Shown: positions 12,107 through 23,934, counted from the first letter of the stretch. The stretch is 60,000 nt of DNA from Takakia lepidozioides (GCA_030704615.1 CM060733.1:69566001-69626000); one strand, 5' to 3'. Program-made: numbers and translations. Notes: generated by a model from the sequence alone, not told the origin.

Positions 12107-12493
12107 CTTAACATACATGTTGACAAGGTTGTTGAGTAGAAAAACGTTCGGCGTGAATCCACTTTGGACAATGTGAGTGTGCACCTGCTTTCCAACTTCT
12201 AGGCCTTTCATCTTGATGCACTTATGCAAGATACACACATACGTATCTACATCTGCTAAAATGCCTCTGTTTAAAATCTGTAGAGCCTCTGTCAATCTGC
12301 CTGCCTCATAAAGCATCTTCACATGCCCATAAGTGCCAGAAGAGGCATTGTGGACTCCCTCTCTTGCTCCTCTTCCAGAAGCTGTGGTCATGGTTGAGGT
12401 GCCTGATTTTATCAACTGTGCCACTACAGCTACCGCTTCCAGCTGACCATGTACCCATGGAGGTTTCTTGTAGCTATCCTTCCACAGGGATCC
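12107..12493 (-). pseudogene. PPR N-terminal region fragment
   Basis: The minus strand encodes the front of a PPR protein: YEAGRLTEALQILNRG, ADVDTYVCILHKCIKM, LEVGKQVHTHIVQSGF and NVFLLNNLVNMYVK, after which PPR similarity stops. This is the usual first two repeats of PLS-class PPR genes. The next repeat is replaced by the oppositely oriented piece at 12036-12106, so an inversion or joint insertion broke the gene. Confidence 0.75.
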
Positions 12494-12770
12494 ATAGGTA
12501 ATCTGGAGCTTGAAATCCGACCCTCTTGGATGAATATGGACCCACACTCTATCCTGCTCCTTCAGCTATCACTGCCTCTGCACAAATCATGCATACATCC
12601 TTGCCTTGTTGCCAATGCGATCATCGTACTCCACGACACCACATCTCGTTGAGCCACAGTCGAACACTACCTTCGCATCTTCAATGCTCCCGCATTCAGC
12701 ATACATGTCCACCACGGTGGTGTTCAGAACGACAAACCCTACAATACCTATTCTTGTGAAACACACGTCA
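12494..12770 (-). repeat. PPR-derived segment repeated at 29204-29470
   Basis: On the minus strand this reads VDMYAECGSIEDAKVVFD followed by degraded PPR sequence and about 100 bp of non-PPR DNA. By eye it is roughly nine-tenths identical over some 260 bp to 29204-29470, in the same orientation. The two copies therefore share a common duplicated or retroposed PPR pseudogene ancestor. Confidence 0.75.
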
Positions 12771-12990
12771 GCAAATGTGACCCCGAATCACGGGTGCAAT
12801 CAATGTGCAGTGGTTCATGGAGTCGTTGAGTCGACTACATATTCACTTTAATGAATAAATATCTTTATTCCATTAATCAAATTATGAATGAAAATTTCTA
12901 GTCGCATGTGTAGTAATTAGAACCACTTGTAATTTCCGTTTTTTCAAATTTTATGTATTTCCGTAATTAATTAAATAGCCCAGATTTTTG
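12771..12990. other. AT-rich spacer
   Basis: Short AT-rich stretch between PPR and LINE remnants. Nothing recognisable beyond runs of A/T. Confidence 0.5.
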
Positions 12991-13955
12991 CTACGACTCC
13001 GGAGTCGTTGACCCCACTTCTGCCCACCGTCTGAAATGCCCCCATGGGCCCACATTGTCCGTTTCGACTCTCCAGTAGTCACGCTTACTGCCAAGTGGTT
13101 CCCGGAGTGGTTGGTGGACACCCAGTCGATTCGGAAAAGACACGAATGCTTCTAGTGAACGTTCCCCAGTTTGGGCTTTCTCACGAGTCCACTGCACTTG
13201 GTCACCTTTTGTCCTATTGTTCAAGGCCAGAAGCTGAAGCTCTTCCAGACAATTAATTAACCATCTGCCATTAGAGTTCAGCTCGTCCTCACCAAAAGGC
13301 CCAATGATATCATCCTGATGGAGACCTTTATCCACCCGGGCATTGAAGTCACCCAATAAAATCACCTGACCTTTGGCAAGGAGCGAAGCACAGTCTAGCT
13401 TTACATCTTCGAAGGCTTTGTCTGTGTCAGCACTAAGGGTTCCCTCTATGGGCATGTAAACACAACCCACAAAGAGGTCCTTCGTACTCATGCCGCCCTT
13501 CAGTTTCAGCTTTAGCCAGATACTATGCTCGTATCTCAAACTCTTGTTGATAATTTCACAATTGTCGAACAAGAAATCACGGACAAAGAATCCAACCTCT
13601 TTCTTACCGCGTTTGGCAGAGGCTGCCTTGGAGTACACTTCTTACCTACCCATTTATAACCAATGACATCTCCAACCAGTTCATATCATTAGTCCGAAGA
13701 CCTTGTCCCACTTCGAGTTATTTCCTTTGGTTAGTCAGCCCTGAGAAGTTGAAAGTGGCCAGCCGCAAGCCAACCCGTTGCATGTGAATTGTTTGTCGTC
13801 TAGGTAGCTTAAGATTGCTCCTGGATGGCCAACCGTTTTGCAAAGGGGGGACAGTTACCCCGTCTGTAGACTTTGCTCTTCTTGTGTAAAGTTTGAGAAT
13901 TGCTAAACCATTCAGAGTACCAAATCCTTCAGTTACATGACGTTCAGACTCCGCA
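12991..13955 (-). mobile_element. LINE ORF2 endonuclease fragment
   Basis: The minus strand encodes an APE-type endonuclease as found at the N terminus of LINE ORF2. The N-terminal VGLRLATFNFSGL is at about 13745-13785. A continuous frame of 215 codons (13638-12991) has VGFFVRDFL, KDLFVGCVYMP, the catalytic QVILLGDFNARVDK and QLLALNN. The part between 13640 and 13745 is in other frames. It lies in opposite orientation to the RT fragment at 10.6-12.0 kb, so the two are separate insertions or were inverted. No RT domain follows. Confidence 0.82.
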
Positions 13956-14028
13956 CACTTAGGGTGAGAGTACCCCGGACAATGAATCAGAAAATGAATA
14001 ATGGGCGTGGTACGTATGCTTTGGAGGG

Positions 14029-14120
14029 GGTTGCTATTTCATGAGCGGCATGAGCATGAGCGGGAAAAAAAAAAGCATGAGCGGACCATTGTGTGTCCAC
14101 GAAAATAGGGTTAGGAGGCA
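14029..14120. mobile_element. Terminus of a Mutator-like element (left-end type)
   Basis: The sequence GGGGGTTGCTATTTCATGAGC, read from about 14024, is the same terminal motif found at both ends of the 43104-50001 element. It is followed by the same kind of ATGAGCGG repeats and the phrase ACGAAAATAGGG. The matching opposite end was not found nearby. It is probably the remaining end of a related copy later cut by other insertions. Confidence 0.55.
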
Positions 14121-14650
14121 CGGAAATAGGGTCATATGAAGTTGGAATTTGGCACCAGTGGACTCGTCATAGCAATGAAATGCAACATTTTATTGCAAAT
14201 TTTTTGTGTGTAATTGTCATAGCCGGAATGGGCAGCTAATATTAGCGTGGCCACTCTACTCACTAAATCACCGTTGAGTCCTTTGTCTTAATTCTGCAGT
14301 ATCCTCCCCATGTGATGAAGGATCAACGTTTTCATTGGTGCTTTCATCGCCCTGTCATCCTGCTAGCTCGTCATCCATCCACTAATGCCAATCAATGATC
14401 TCATCCCTGCTTGTCATCCAATTTTCCCACTGTCCATCCGCTGATGAAAATTTGTCAATTTCATCCTGTTAACTCCAATGATAAATTGCAATTTCATCCA
14501 GCTAGCCTGCCATCGTTCCTTACTTGCAGAAACCCCAATTTCCTTGTCTTGCCCATGGGGTTCTCCCGTGTTTCCCTCGTTACCCTCTTTTGACTCACAG
14601 ATGTAAGTACTCCCTTCCTTAGCTGGCTGGCCCTCCAGCCAACGCTTCAC
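14121..14650. other. Unassigned sequence next to a transposon end
   Basis: No coding motif seen. Probably non-coding interior of the element whose terminus lies at 14029, plus the flank of the Gypsy fragment that follows. Confidence 0.35.
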
Positions 14651-14750
14651 TCAAATATGCAGGTGCTTCACGTCTCGCCTCACTCTGTTCCATCGCTTTC
14701 TTGCTGCGTCTTCCAGAATGCATACTCGTTCGCCTTCCTTCTTGGTACGG

Positions 14751-15947
14751 TCAATGTGCTTGTCTACATAGCCTTGAAAGGAGTATGGATTTCCTGGCTG
14801 CATAAGCTCTCTGCTGTGCCCTTTGTGCTACATCAACATTCTCTCTCAATGTGCCCTCCAGCTCCTGTATGAATGCCATCTTCTCCTCAATCATCTTGTG
14901 CATTGCTTCCTGATCGTCAGTGAGCTCCACTAGTTCGGAAATTTGCCGATATTTGTTGTCTGCTCCCAACCTCATCACCCGTCTTGTCATCACCATGTAT
15001 GGTGAAAAATTACACATGGAAACAAAGAGTGGGACAGAGCCCTTTACAAGACGGCGTTTGGGTACAAAGTGGGCATACAGGCCTCTCAGTGTGATCATGC
15101 TTTCCTTGAGTGATCGAATTAACCTCTCTACCATCCTGTTGCACTGAGGTCAATAAGGGGCTGATCTCTCATGCTTGACCCCAAATTTCTTGCAGGTGAC
15201 TTCGAAATCTTTTGTCCACTCCGACCCGTGGTCTGTGAGCACTGAATTTGGTACCCCGTAGCGGTACATGACCTGTTCTTCAAAGAAGCGAGCTGCCAAT
15301 TTTGAGGTATGATCTGCTACTGCACTTACCTCTATCCACTTTGAAAAATGATCCACTGCGATTAACGCGTATTTGTTGCCTTCACTCGAAACTGGCAGTG
15401 GCCCTGCTGTGTCCAACGCGAATCTATAGAATATATCCTTGATCGGTATGCTTTGTAGTTCTTTTGTCCCTGATTGTAATGGTGTGGCGTTCTTCGCGAT
15501 TTGGCACTTGATGCATGTGCGTAGCACTTGTCTGATGGTGTGGGTGCGGTTATGCCAAAAGAAACATTTGCAGACCTCCATCTGCACCCTCCTGACCCCA
15601 TAGTGTCCAATTTCTTCATGTATCCCTCGAATTATATCCTCTCTAACATTCTTGTCAGGTACCCACTTGTCGTTGAACATGAGCTTCCCTGCCACCAACT
15701 GATATCTTGTTGTTCTTTTCCTGATTTGCTTGATCTCACCATCATCTAGATAATCGTTTGGCTGTCCAAATGTGATCAAGTGCATTGCTTGTATGTCATC
15801 CAATATGTCCGCACTTCTTTCTTCTTTCCGCTCTCCAATGTCATCACACTCCCACTGTTCTTGTTCTGTGTCTACTGCTTGTAATAAACTTACTTGCATC
15901 TCTCTTATAATAATGCCCCTCCTTTTGCTCACCGCAATGGCCAGCAA
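14751..15947 (-). pseudogene. Gypsy integrase with one in-frame stop
   Basis: Integrase joins retroelement cDNA to the chromosome. The zinc-binding HHCC module is readable (HEEIGHYGVRRVQ then CIKCQIAK). The catalytic core follows: ALDTAGPLPVSSEGNKYAL supplies the first Asp, VLTDHGSEWTKDFE the second. The third acidic residue falls in NRMVERLIRSLKE just after an in-frame TGA at about 15148-15150. The frame continues unchanged past this stop to a C-terminal coiled segment rich in Glu and Gln. A single point change thus splits the protein. Confidence 0.85.
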
Positions 15948-16003
15948 CTCGTCTTCTTCCTGTGACTGTATCTGATTTGTTCCTGCTCCTGCCTGTAATT
16001 CTC

Positions 16004-18502
16004 TCAGTCCTTTTCCTGCCCATGTTCACTTTCTTCCTTGTTTTGTTCTCCATCTTGGTCTTGTGCTTCCATCCCCTGACTCCTTATTATTACCATGTTT
16101 ATTCTAGGTGTATCATCCCCCATCCTGATGTCAAGAAACCTCTGCAACACTTGGTTTTCGTCCATTCGGGTCTGGCATTGTACCCCTTGGTGTTTTGGTC
16201 TATAATACCAGCAGGCCCTTCGCTGATCTGGCTTCTTTGGTCTGACAGGGTTTGTCTCTTCTTTTGGAGCTTCATTACTGCTGCATATCCCTTGTTGTGG
16301 CTTCCTCCACACGCCATTTACCTTGGTAAGTTTCCACCCATCCGATTGTCCATCACCTTCTTCTCCTTCCATTTGAACTACCCACTTCAGCCCTGCTCTT
16401 GATGGATCGTGTCTCTCCTCATCAGCCCATTCCCAACATTGTGGTTTCACTGTTTCCCTTCGCATTTGTTGCTCTTGGTGCTTGTTGTCTGATCGAGGCA
16501 ACTCTCCCTTTTGCAGTTCAAGTTTCTCTTCCATCTCCCCACTCTGTTTACAATTCCAGTTCTCCGTTGATACCTTGCTGGTTGTATGTTCACATGGGTT
16601 CTCCCCTGTCTTCTTGTCATCATGACTGTCTGTCCAGGCTTTGTCTGTAACCTCACTTTGCTGCATATCTACTGTGTGTAGATTCAATCCTTTCTCACTG
16701 TCCTTACTGAGCCTGAAAAAAACTGGGCACTCTGACTTTCTTCCTTCAATTCTCTCACCCTCAGTCCCTCTAATTGCTGCCATCCTTTCTCTCTCTTGAT
16801 TTCTCTCCCTTGCTGTCACTCTTGTCAGTTTTGACCCTTCTTAGTTCCTTTTGCAGGCGCCATCTGTTGTCCACTCCTTTCAATGCATAGGCTGAACATC
16901 TCTCTTGGCTTCATGGTGATCACATCAGCTAAGTCATCCAACTCTACATCTCTCCCTTCATGCCCATGCTGACCTGTTGCATATGCAACCTTACCAGTAC
17001 TAACTGTCTCTCCACTGCTTGTTCCCTCTTCCCACAGTTGCCTTTCAGTGTCTGATTGTTGTCTGCCTTGTTGTACTGCAGGAATCATTTGATGTTGATC
17101 CTTTCCTCCATTTAATCGCGCCCTCAATTTGTTGTTCCTAAATTGTTCTTGTCCATGCACTCTGGCTTGCTCATTTTCACTGCCGCCTTTGACCATCAAC
17201 CGTGGTAGGTCATGCGTCCCCGTTCTGTTGTAATCACCGCTCCTTCCCTTCATTGTGGTTGCACCATCTACCTTCTGTTGGTCTTTGCTTGTTTTTATTC
17301 TTTGTTGACATCCCACATCTCTACTTTCACCACTTTTCTCTCTTGTACCACTCTCTCCCTGGTTTTGGTGATGGTGTCTTTGTTTGTGTGATAACAGGTT
17401 GGTACTCCTCTTCTCCAGCCTTTTCCCATCAACAGCTGCCTTTCCTACTTTCTTCTTCCTGCAGATAAGGTGGGTCTAGCTTCGCTGTCTCATTTCCTTC
17501 ATTGCCTTTGTTGTTTGGTGTCTCTGCCTCATCATCCCTTGCATTGGCTACTTCCCCATTGTTTGCCCTTTCCCTATACATTTGTTCTCCATTTTCTAAT
17601 TGGTGTGTATTTTCCTTAATTGCAGAGCCTGTTTGCTGCTCAATCTCCTCTGCATTCAATCCTCCCTTTGGATTACTGCTCTTGTACTTCAACTGCCCCA
17701 AGGCTGTGGTGCACAAACTCTTGTTGTTCTCATATAGTCTGAAAAAAGATACGTCTCCCACTTCTGCTTCCTTGATAGTGTTGCTGCTCATCTTCATGTT
17801 GTATGCAAGCTCCAGGCAATGCTGGTCCTGCCTTGATCCCACTTTCTCAACACCCATACCAACTGCACTTCCATGATTCACCTCCTTCTCCTTTGATTGT
17901 TCCATGCTTAATGATCGTGTCTGTCTTGTTGCATTTGCAGGGCTGATCTCCTGTTCAGCTCCATTCACTTGCATGTCCTCCTGTCGCAGCCCCTTTTCTT
18001 GCAACCCCAAAAGAGATAAGTCTGTCCTCTCTGTCTTACTCCCTAATTTCCCTTCATCAGTGCCTTCAAGTGTCCTCTTGGAACCTCTCATGCCCTCACT
18101 TTGGATTAGATCTTCTCGCTGTGCTTGGTCTGCACTACTCAGTGGCAGTCTATACTCATAGTTGTATTCACTTTCAGTTGTTTGTCCCACAATGTTTACC
18201 CCAGGTAGTAATTTAAACCTGACCCTCTTCTGCTTTAGTTTCCTTTCAGTTATTTTGCATGCAGTTGGAATGACATCTTCTATTGTTTCCTTGATGACCT
18301 CAAAGTCAAACCCAGTGGTCAAGTCTGTGCCCTTAATATTTCCTAGCTGTCTCCACTCAAGCGGATTTAGACTTGTTCTAACCTTGAAGGCTACCCCAGT
18401 TAGTTCCCCCTTGAACTGCCACAGGGCCCAAACAAAGAGATAGTAATGTACCTCACTCATCTTTGATTTATCCTCACTGACTTTCCTCTCATGTACCCCC
18501 AT
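16004..18502 (-). CDS. Large hydrophilic region between RNase H and integrase
   Basis: Three long frames (18502-17429, 17316-16825, 16819-16004), close to end to end, fill the gap between RNase H and integrase. The first begins with a folded-looking part (EVHYYLFVWALWQFKGELTG, WRQLGNIKGTDLTTGFDFEV). The rest is charged and rich in Glu, Lys, Gln, Asn and Thr, consistent with disorder. I recognise no family. Most Gypsy elements have only a short tether here, so about 800 extra residues is unusual. It may be an element-encoded accessory domain or captured host sequence. Confidence 0.5.
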
Positions 18503-18558
18503 GACAGTGCTATCAGTCCCTTCAAATTGGATCAGTGTGGCACGAGCAGTTCCTGCAC

Positions 18559-18952
18559 TCAGTGTGTGATCTCCAATTCCAGATGAGTGTTATTTCCTAC
18601 CCCTCCCTCTTCAACTCTTTTGCTACAGTCAGTAGTGAAAATTTCAGGGTCACTCTTGTCATCTTTGCTGTCTACTGGAAACCTGCTCAGTGCATCTACA
18701 TTACCATGTTTCATACCTGGCCTATGCTGGATTTTGAAGTCAAAATCCTGCAGCATCATGATCCACCTTCCACGTCTTCCATAGGCATCACTGATAGTAG
18801 CCAGCCATTCTAATGGCTTGTGGTCCGTGCGCACAACGAATGATGTACCATACAAATACTGACGGAAGTGAATGATGCCCCAAACCAGGGCATAGCATTC
18901 ACCCTTTATGGGATGATAGTTCTTTTGGACTTCTGACAGGAGAGCAGTTGCG
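18559..18952 (-). pseudogene. Gypsy RNase H domain, N-terminally truncated
   Basis: The minus strand reads SEVQKNYHPIKGECYALVWG, then FVVRTDHKPLEWL, FKIQHRPGMKHGNVDALSR. These are standard landmarks of the RNase H domain that follows Gypsy reverse transcriptase and removes RNA from the hybrid. The N-terminal strand and the whole reverse transcriptase are missing because the fragment breaks at 18952. Confidence 0.85.
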
Positions 18953-19045
18953 GCGTGAGCGCGCTCACGCTTAGCGCACTAAGTGTGAGCAGATTCCCTT
19001 AAGTGTGAGCAGAAGTTAAGCGTGAGCAGAAAGTGGAAGTGGATC
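18953..19045. repeat. Perfect 18-bp palindrome and GTGAGC repeats, possible transposon end
   Basis: GCGTGAGCG followed by its exact complement CGCTCACGC occupies 18953-18970. It is followed by four short GTGAGCAG-type repeats up to about 19030. It begins exactly where Gypsy coding similarity stops. The layout (GTTGC, then GTGAGC repeats) resembles the GTTGC...CATGAGC ends at 14029 and 43104/50001. It may be the left end of the element carrying the transposase relic, but no matching right end was found. Confidence 0.45.
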
Positions 19046-19651
19046 ATATAACCGTGGAAGAAGCAGGGCCTATTGTCGTTGACGCAAACTTATGCCTATT
19101 AGAGGTTTACATGCCATGATGGGACCGAAGGCGCCGACCTCCATGCCAGAAAATGTGGGATGAATGTGTACGAGAACTTCTCGATGAAGTAAGCAAGTAT
19201 GAATGGGTTCAGGGAAATGGATGAATTAAGGATGGATGTTGGATGATAAAGGGTGGATGAATGTAGCACAAATGAGTTTAATATAATAGCTTGTAAGAAA
19301 ACATTCATGACATTCATCATTTTCATAACAGTCATGGAGTATCATCTCATTCATTCATCTCATAGAAAGTGAATACATAAGGCAATTCTGCAAACAATCA
19401 TTGATCTCATTCAAGAAAGTGTTCTCATTATCCAGCACTAAGCCAGATACAAGTCGACCTGGTTGGAACACAAATATGCATTGAAAAACAACATTGAGAA
19501 GAAATCCTCATTGCAAAACAACATTGATCTCATTCAAAAATGCATCCTTGAAGCAAACGTACCCATCTCCAAAGTCCGATACACCCAGATTTGAGTAACA
19601 ATGACAAGGAGGGCAAACGGGTAGAGTTGTAATGCAAATCCAGACTACATC
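19046..19651. other. Non-coding sequence between possible end and transposase
   Basis: No coding motif seen. Runs with ATGAATG/ATTCATT repeats occur at 19195-19400. A weak version of the 24-bp palindrome (CGTTGACGCAA) lies near 19077. Confidence 0.4.
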
Positions 19652-22600
19652 TCAATTTGTACCTGAAGTATCTCGTTGTAGCAGTGTGTGAACATCGCTG
19701 GGTCCAATCGTACATTGGTGAATGTACGTATCTCGTTTTGGATCGCAAAACATTCTCCGAATATAGATGTAGTACAAATGCTTGCACGGGACAAATTTTA
19801 CTCTCTTGCCAAGAGAACTTGAGAGCGTGTTCTGAAAGTCCGGACAAGTGCAATTAGGGAAATCGCCAAAAGTAATCTCATAGGTCCGGTCATGAACAAC
19901 TGATCCAGAGGTCGCCATGGTGTACACCCGCCCATACCCTGGCAAGGGAACATTCACAATTTGGGTGACGCAACACTGCAGGGTTCTAGCAGACTCCATC
20001 TTGCACTCATTGTCTGCACCAGCCTCAACCAAACGTACCGCTTTTCCATCCCTTTTTGTGGGCCTATCATTGCCATGTCGAGGACGTGCTGTAAAGTTGG
20101 AAGGGAAAGCCATTGGGTCAACTGGTGTTACGACAGGAGGGGCTCTCGGAAGGCGAAACCCGGCCTCCTCCAGCATGTCAATCTCTAGTTTGGAGAGTGC
20201 GGTTCCAAACTTCACTGGCCACACGGCTGGAATTTGAGGCTTCATTATCACAGATTCCCAAACAGTCCTCATGACACGGCGCACAATGTCATCCGGGCAA
20301 AACCAAAACTTGTGAGGCCTAGACTCCCGCGACTGGTAATGCTTGAACAACCCGGTGAACGTCGGGGCAGGAGTTCCGCAAGTCACTTTGGAAATTTGGG
20401 ACTTGCACTTCTGGAAGGAGGGGGCCCTAATAGCGGCACATTTGACTTTTGATCCATGGGGAGTCCGTTCGATATGCCACATTGCGTCTGTACAGTCTGA
20501 CTCATCTACCGGCAGAGTGTTCTCCCCTTCACCGGGGACTGTGGTGGTTGGAGACTCCTGAGGGAACGAAGGCAAAGAAGACTCCCCCACAAAGGGGGTG
20601 GCACCCACGAAAGTGGGGGGCACAGGCACACGTGGTACTGAAAAGTTCTCCCGATCGTGGCGGTGTGAATCTGCATCCGAGCCTGGTGGGGTGTCAAGTT
20701 TTCTTTTGCATGAACCAAACCTCTCCTCTCCTTCCAGATGTGCAAGCCGTGACTGCAATGGTGTTCCCATTGTGCACTCGTTCACAGCCCGTGCCATCTT
20801 AGTAGGGTCTTTCAATCTGTTTGCAGCCCTGAGTAGCAACTCTGCCTTGTCTGGCCCCTTGCCTGTACCCCGTCCCCGAAGGAAATCCCGGTACCGTGTT
20901 TGTTGCGAGAGCACGCGGATCATGTCATCAGCTGTGGCAACGTACAGATCCCGCCCGTTCTTCCCGGATTGCTTCATCCAAACACTGTGCACTTACTCCG
21001 AAAGATTGCAGGAGGGCCAAGCGTCATATCCTGTCAGCCATCAGATTATGCAATGAGTTCTCATGTTTTGAGTGCCGTTTTACTGGACAAGAGCAGGCAT
21101 CAAAGTGAAGAAACAAAACCCTCTAACTCCTGGAACTTACTGTTGTCATGAAACCCCCCCACTGTCTGTATCGGAAATGCCAAAACCCAAACCAGTCGTC
21201 CAGCTCTTTGAGGCCTTCCCGGCTTGATGCATCCGAGGAGTACCACCATGCTCAGATAGTTTGATACAGGGAGTTTGCCTCATGGTCCGTCCTTGTATCT
21301 TTGTACAAGCGGCATAGTCTCATGTGCTCGTCCTGCAATTCCACTTTTATGCAACTCTTTGTATGCCTTCGAAGGGACTGCGTCCAATGAAAGAGGCAAG
21401 TGCGCTCCCTACCTTCCATAGGTGTTTTGGGGTCTCCAGATCCAAACATACTGCATTCCAGTTTGCCTGGGCACTATTAGCCATGAATCCATTGAAGTTT
21501 GGATCAGGCACACCATTCAAATTCATGACGTTCACAAGAGACCTCCACATCAGAATTTGAGATTGTGTGTCCTCGGATTGCATGTCGCAAACGGCTATAG
21601 TCATTACTCTCTGGTAAGTGGGATCATACACATGACGAGCCATGGTTGTCCACTCTTTAACACGTTTGACATGGTCGAACATGAGTCATGATTTCTGCAG
21701 ATCGCCTCCAGGTTGCATTCTTCGGACCAGACTAACTCCACTACCCTCCCCCACCATGGACATTTTGAATAAGTACACTTTCAAGGATCCCTGGCCTGGA
21801 AAGACACTATCTTGAATAAAGTCATATTTGCTTCTACGCTTCAAGTCCAGAATGCTATCAAGATGACCTCTGTTCCTTGGGCCTATTCGCAGTGCGTTGA
21901 TGTGATTCCCGACATTGGGCGAGCTTAAAGTGGAAAAATGGTCTATAACAACATCTAGCTTTGAGGAGTCCAGCTTGGCTAAGATATCGTCTGGTTCTCC
22001 AAGAATATATTTTTGCAAGAACGTCTTGCTTGTCGCAAGTGCAATGGCTGATGGTGTAGCATTCGGAGCGTTGAGAACTTCTTGCTGCAGGAGTCCCAGT
22101 GCCGTATGTATACTTTCCCTGCAATCTCCTTTGCACACGGGATGATCATGATTTCCGAGATGTATACAAGCCCAAGTAAGGGTCTGGCAACGATGAAGAA
22201 CGTAGTACATGCGAGCCTTGCAGGTGGCAATGCATGTGGGGACGAATTTGCAAAACCTGCAGATGAACGTACTGTTACTTGGAGTGGCACAACCCACTGC
22301 AAATGGATTGTCCGCACAGCCCTCCCACCTAGTTTCGTTTGTGGAACCAGTCAGCCCTAGGCCACTGCAATTTGCATTTGTACATCGCAGGTGCCCAACG
22401 CAAACTGATCTCCGAAACTTCAACCCATGAGGATTGTGTATGTTGGAAGTTTTTGTCCGGCACCAAGGGTGTCCATCATGTTTCTTGTCCATACCCTACA
22501 TCAAACCAGCCAAACCTCCACATGAGGTTGGAGGCGGCAACTCGAAGAGGACATCACCATGAAATTCAGCAGGCAGACATCGAGCTCTTTCAATTCGAAT

Positions 22601-23188
22601 TGTCCCCCATGCAATCCCACGCACATCACTCCTGCAATTAGGCAAACCTTTCAGAGACTGCAGCTTGGGAATGACACTTGAAATCTCCAGAACATCTGCG
22701 TCAACATAAGCACTCGTGTTTGGCGGTGCAGGGATCTCCAAAATGTCCTCATCCGAGCTTTCGGAGAGCTCCATGAATGTAGTGGAAATGCTGGTCTCTT
22801 CCTTTTTTATGGGAGCAGGTGTGAAGGCTAGAGCCACCAAAGCAGCTGTTCCAGGCGTCAAGATGGAACTTGCAAACAGACGTCTTTGATCCTCGTGAAC
22901 ACGGTAGTTGCCCGCCGGAACTCTCCATTCTCTATGACTCCCAACCATATCTGGCTCCAGTATTAACATGCTGTCAACCCTACCGGAATCATCGTACACT
23001 TCTTTCTCAACATGGACAGTTCCAACTTCAAGTTCCAAGCTTCTATAGAGCACGTCCTCCTTCACAACAACGACACCATCTCCACCCGCGACCTTGCAAA
23101 TGGGCCTTGAATGGGACGCACAGTAGAACTTTGCTATGTTCGCTGTGGGATCCATTGCACAGGTGGGTGTAGGTAAAGTGCAGTGCAC
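19652..23188 (-). pseudogene. Mutator-like transposase with SWIM zinc finger
   Basis: The minus-strand reading runs from 23188 to 19652. The N-terminal third (23188-22496) is acidic and unrecognised. A cysteine/histidine block follows (HLRCTNANCSGLG, FICRFCKFVPTCIATCKAR, WACIHLGNHDHPVCKGDC), a plausible DNA-binding zinc fold. The core reads VMTIAVCDMQSEDTQSQ, FNGFMANSAQANWNAV and RERTCLFHWTQSLRRHT, resembling the DDE region of Mutator-like transposases. The C-terminal frame is intact for 446 codons and ends with CTCPDFQ...CKHLYYIY, a SWIM finger typical of MULEs. In-frame stops lie at about 22494, 21684 and 21236, with a frameshift near 21430, so this copy is dead. It is divergent from the ParB-methyltransferase gene. 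Confidence 0.75.
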
Positions 23189-23934
23189 AGGACGGAGTAC
23201 CTACACCGAAGAACTTAGGAGTACAAAAGCACCTAGTACAAATCCTCTAAGACGTCATATTTGTTGCAATGATGCCATGAATGTACTGCCAAAGGATGAG
23301 GATGTCCGGCACTAACCGACGCTTCATACTATCAAAAGAATGATCATGACCAGCACACGTCAGTGCCTATACAAGCTGCGATTGGCCAAGACCCAAGGGT
23401 AAAATGGACAACATTGATTTTTGCGCGTTCACACCGTTGAGTTTGACCGTTACATTGAGGGCGTATTGGAAAACGTATCCAATGCATGGCATGCGCCAAA
23501 TGCAGCGACAACCAACCTGTCACTGCTGGACACATGTTATGGCATACGCCGACATCCAGGGTGGATGAAGAAGTGCACATAACACATCAGGAAGAAGCCC
23601 TATGTGGACAATGCAACAAAAGTCGCGGACAGGACCTTTTCCATTCATCCCCAAACCCCAATCGTCATTTGAAATACCCCTCTGCAAAGCACCGTCCTTT
23701 CAGAGAGAGTGACCGTGCAGAGTGCCTAGCAAGCTGGAGGGGTTTAGAACAGATAGGAGTGCGTTCAAGCGTCGCAGAAGGAGGCAGTCTTTGTATTTCA
23801 CTACCGAGAGAGAGCGAAGGAAAGCACATGAGAGAATGAAGGGCAAGAGGTTAGGATAAGTGTTTGAAAAGATGGTTGCGGCATCTAGTAGAGAAAAAGG
23901 TCGGGAAGAATGAGAGTTTGTTTTGCTTGCTGCA
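23189..23934. promoter_or_regulatory. Divergent intergenic region between transposase and ParB-methyltransferase gene
   Basis: About 750 bp separates the two head-to-head coding regions and should hold both promoters. I see no TATA box I would defend. Its position only is the evidence. Confidence 0.35.

Larger units (their letters stand above)
14651..18952 (-). mobile_element. Gypsy LTR-retrotransposon pol fragment (RNase H to integrase)
   Basis: On the minus strand the order is RNase H (18952-18559), a very long non-enzymatic region (18502-16004) and integrase (15947-14751). No reverse transcriptase, gag or LTR is present. The fragment stops abruptly at 18952 against a palindromic sequence that may be a transposon end, and fades out near 14650. 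In-frame stops are few, so the copy is not very old. Confidence 0.85.

Noticed and set aside
15962-18443. Several plus-strand open frames in the Gypsy fragment
   Set aside because: They are hydrophobic, Ser/Leu/Cys-rich antisense readings of the charged minus-strand pol region.
19652-23188. Transposase of the Kyakuja-Dileera-Zisupton (KDZ) class
   Set aside because: The cysteine-rich N-terminal block first suggested a CxC/KDZ protein, but the core phrases and the terminal SWIM finger (CTCPDF...CKHLYY) fit Mutator-like transposases better.
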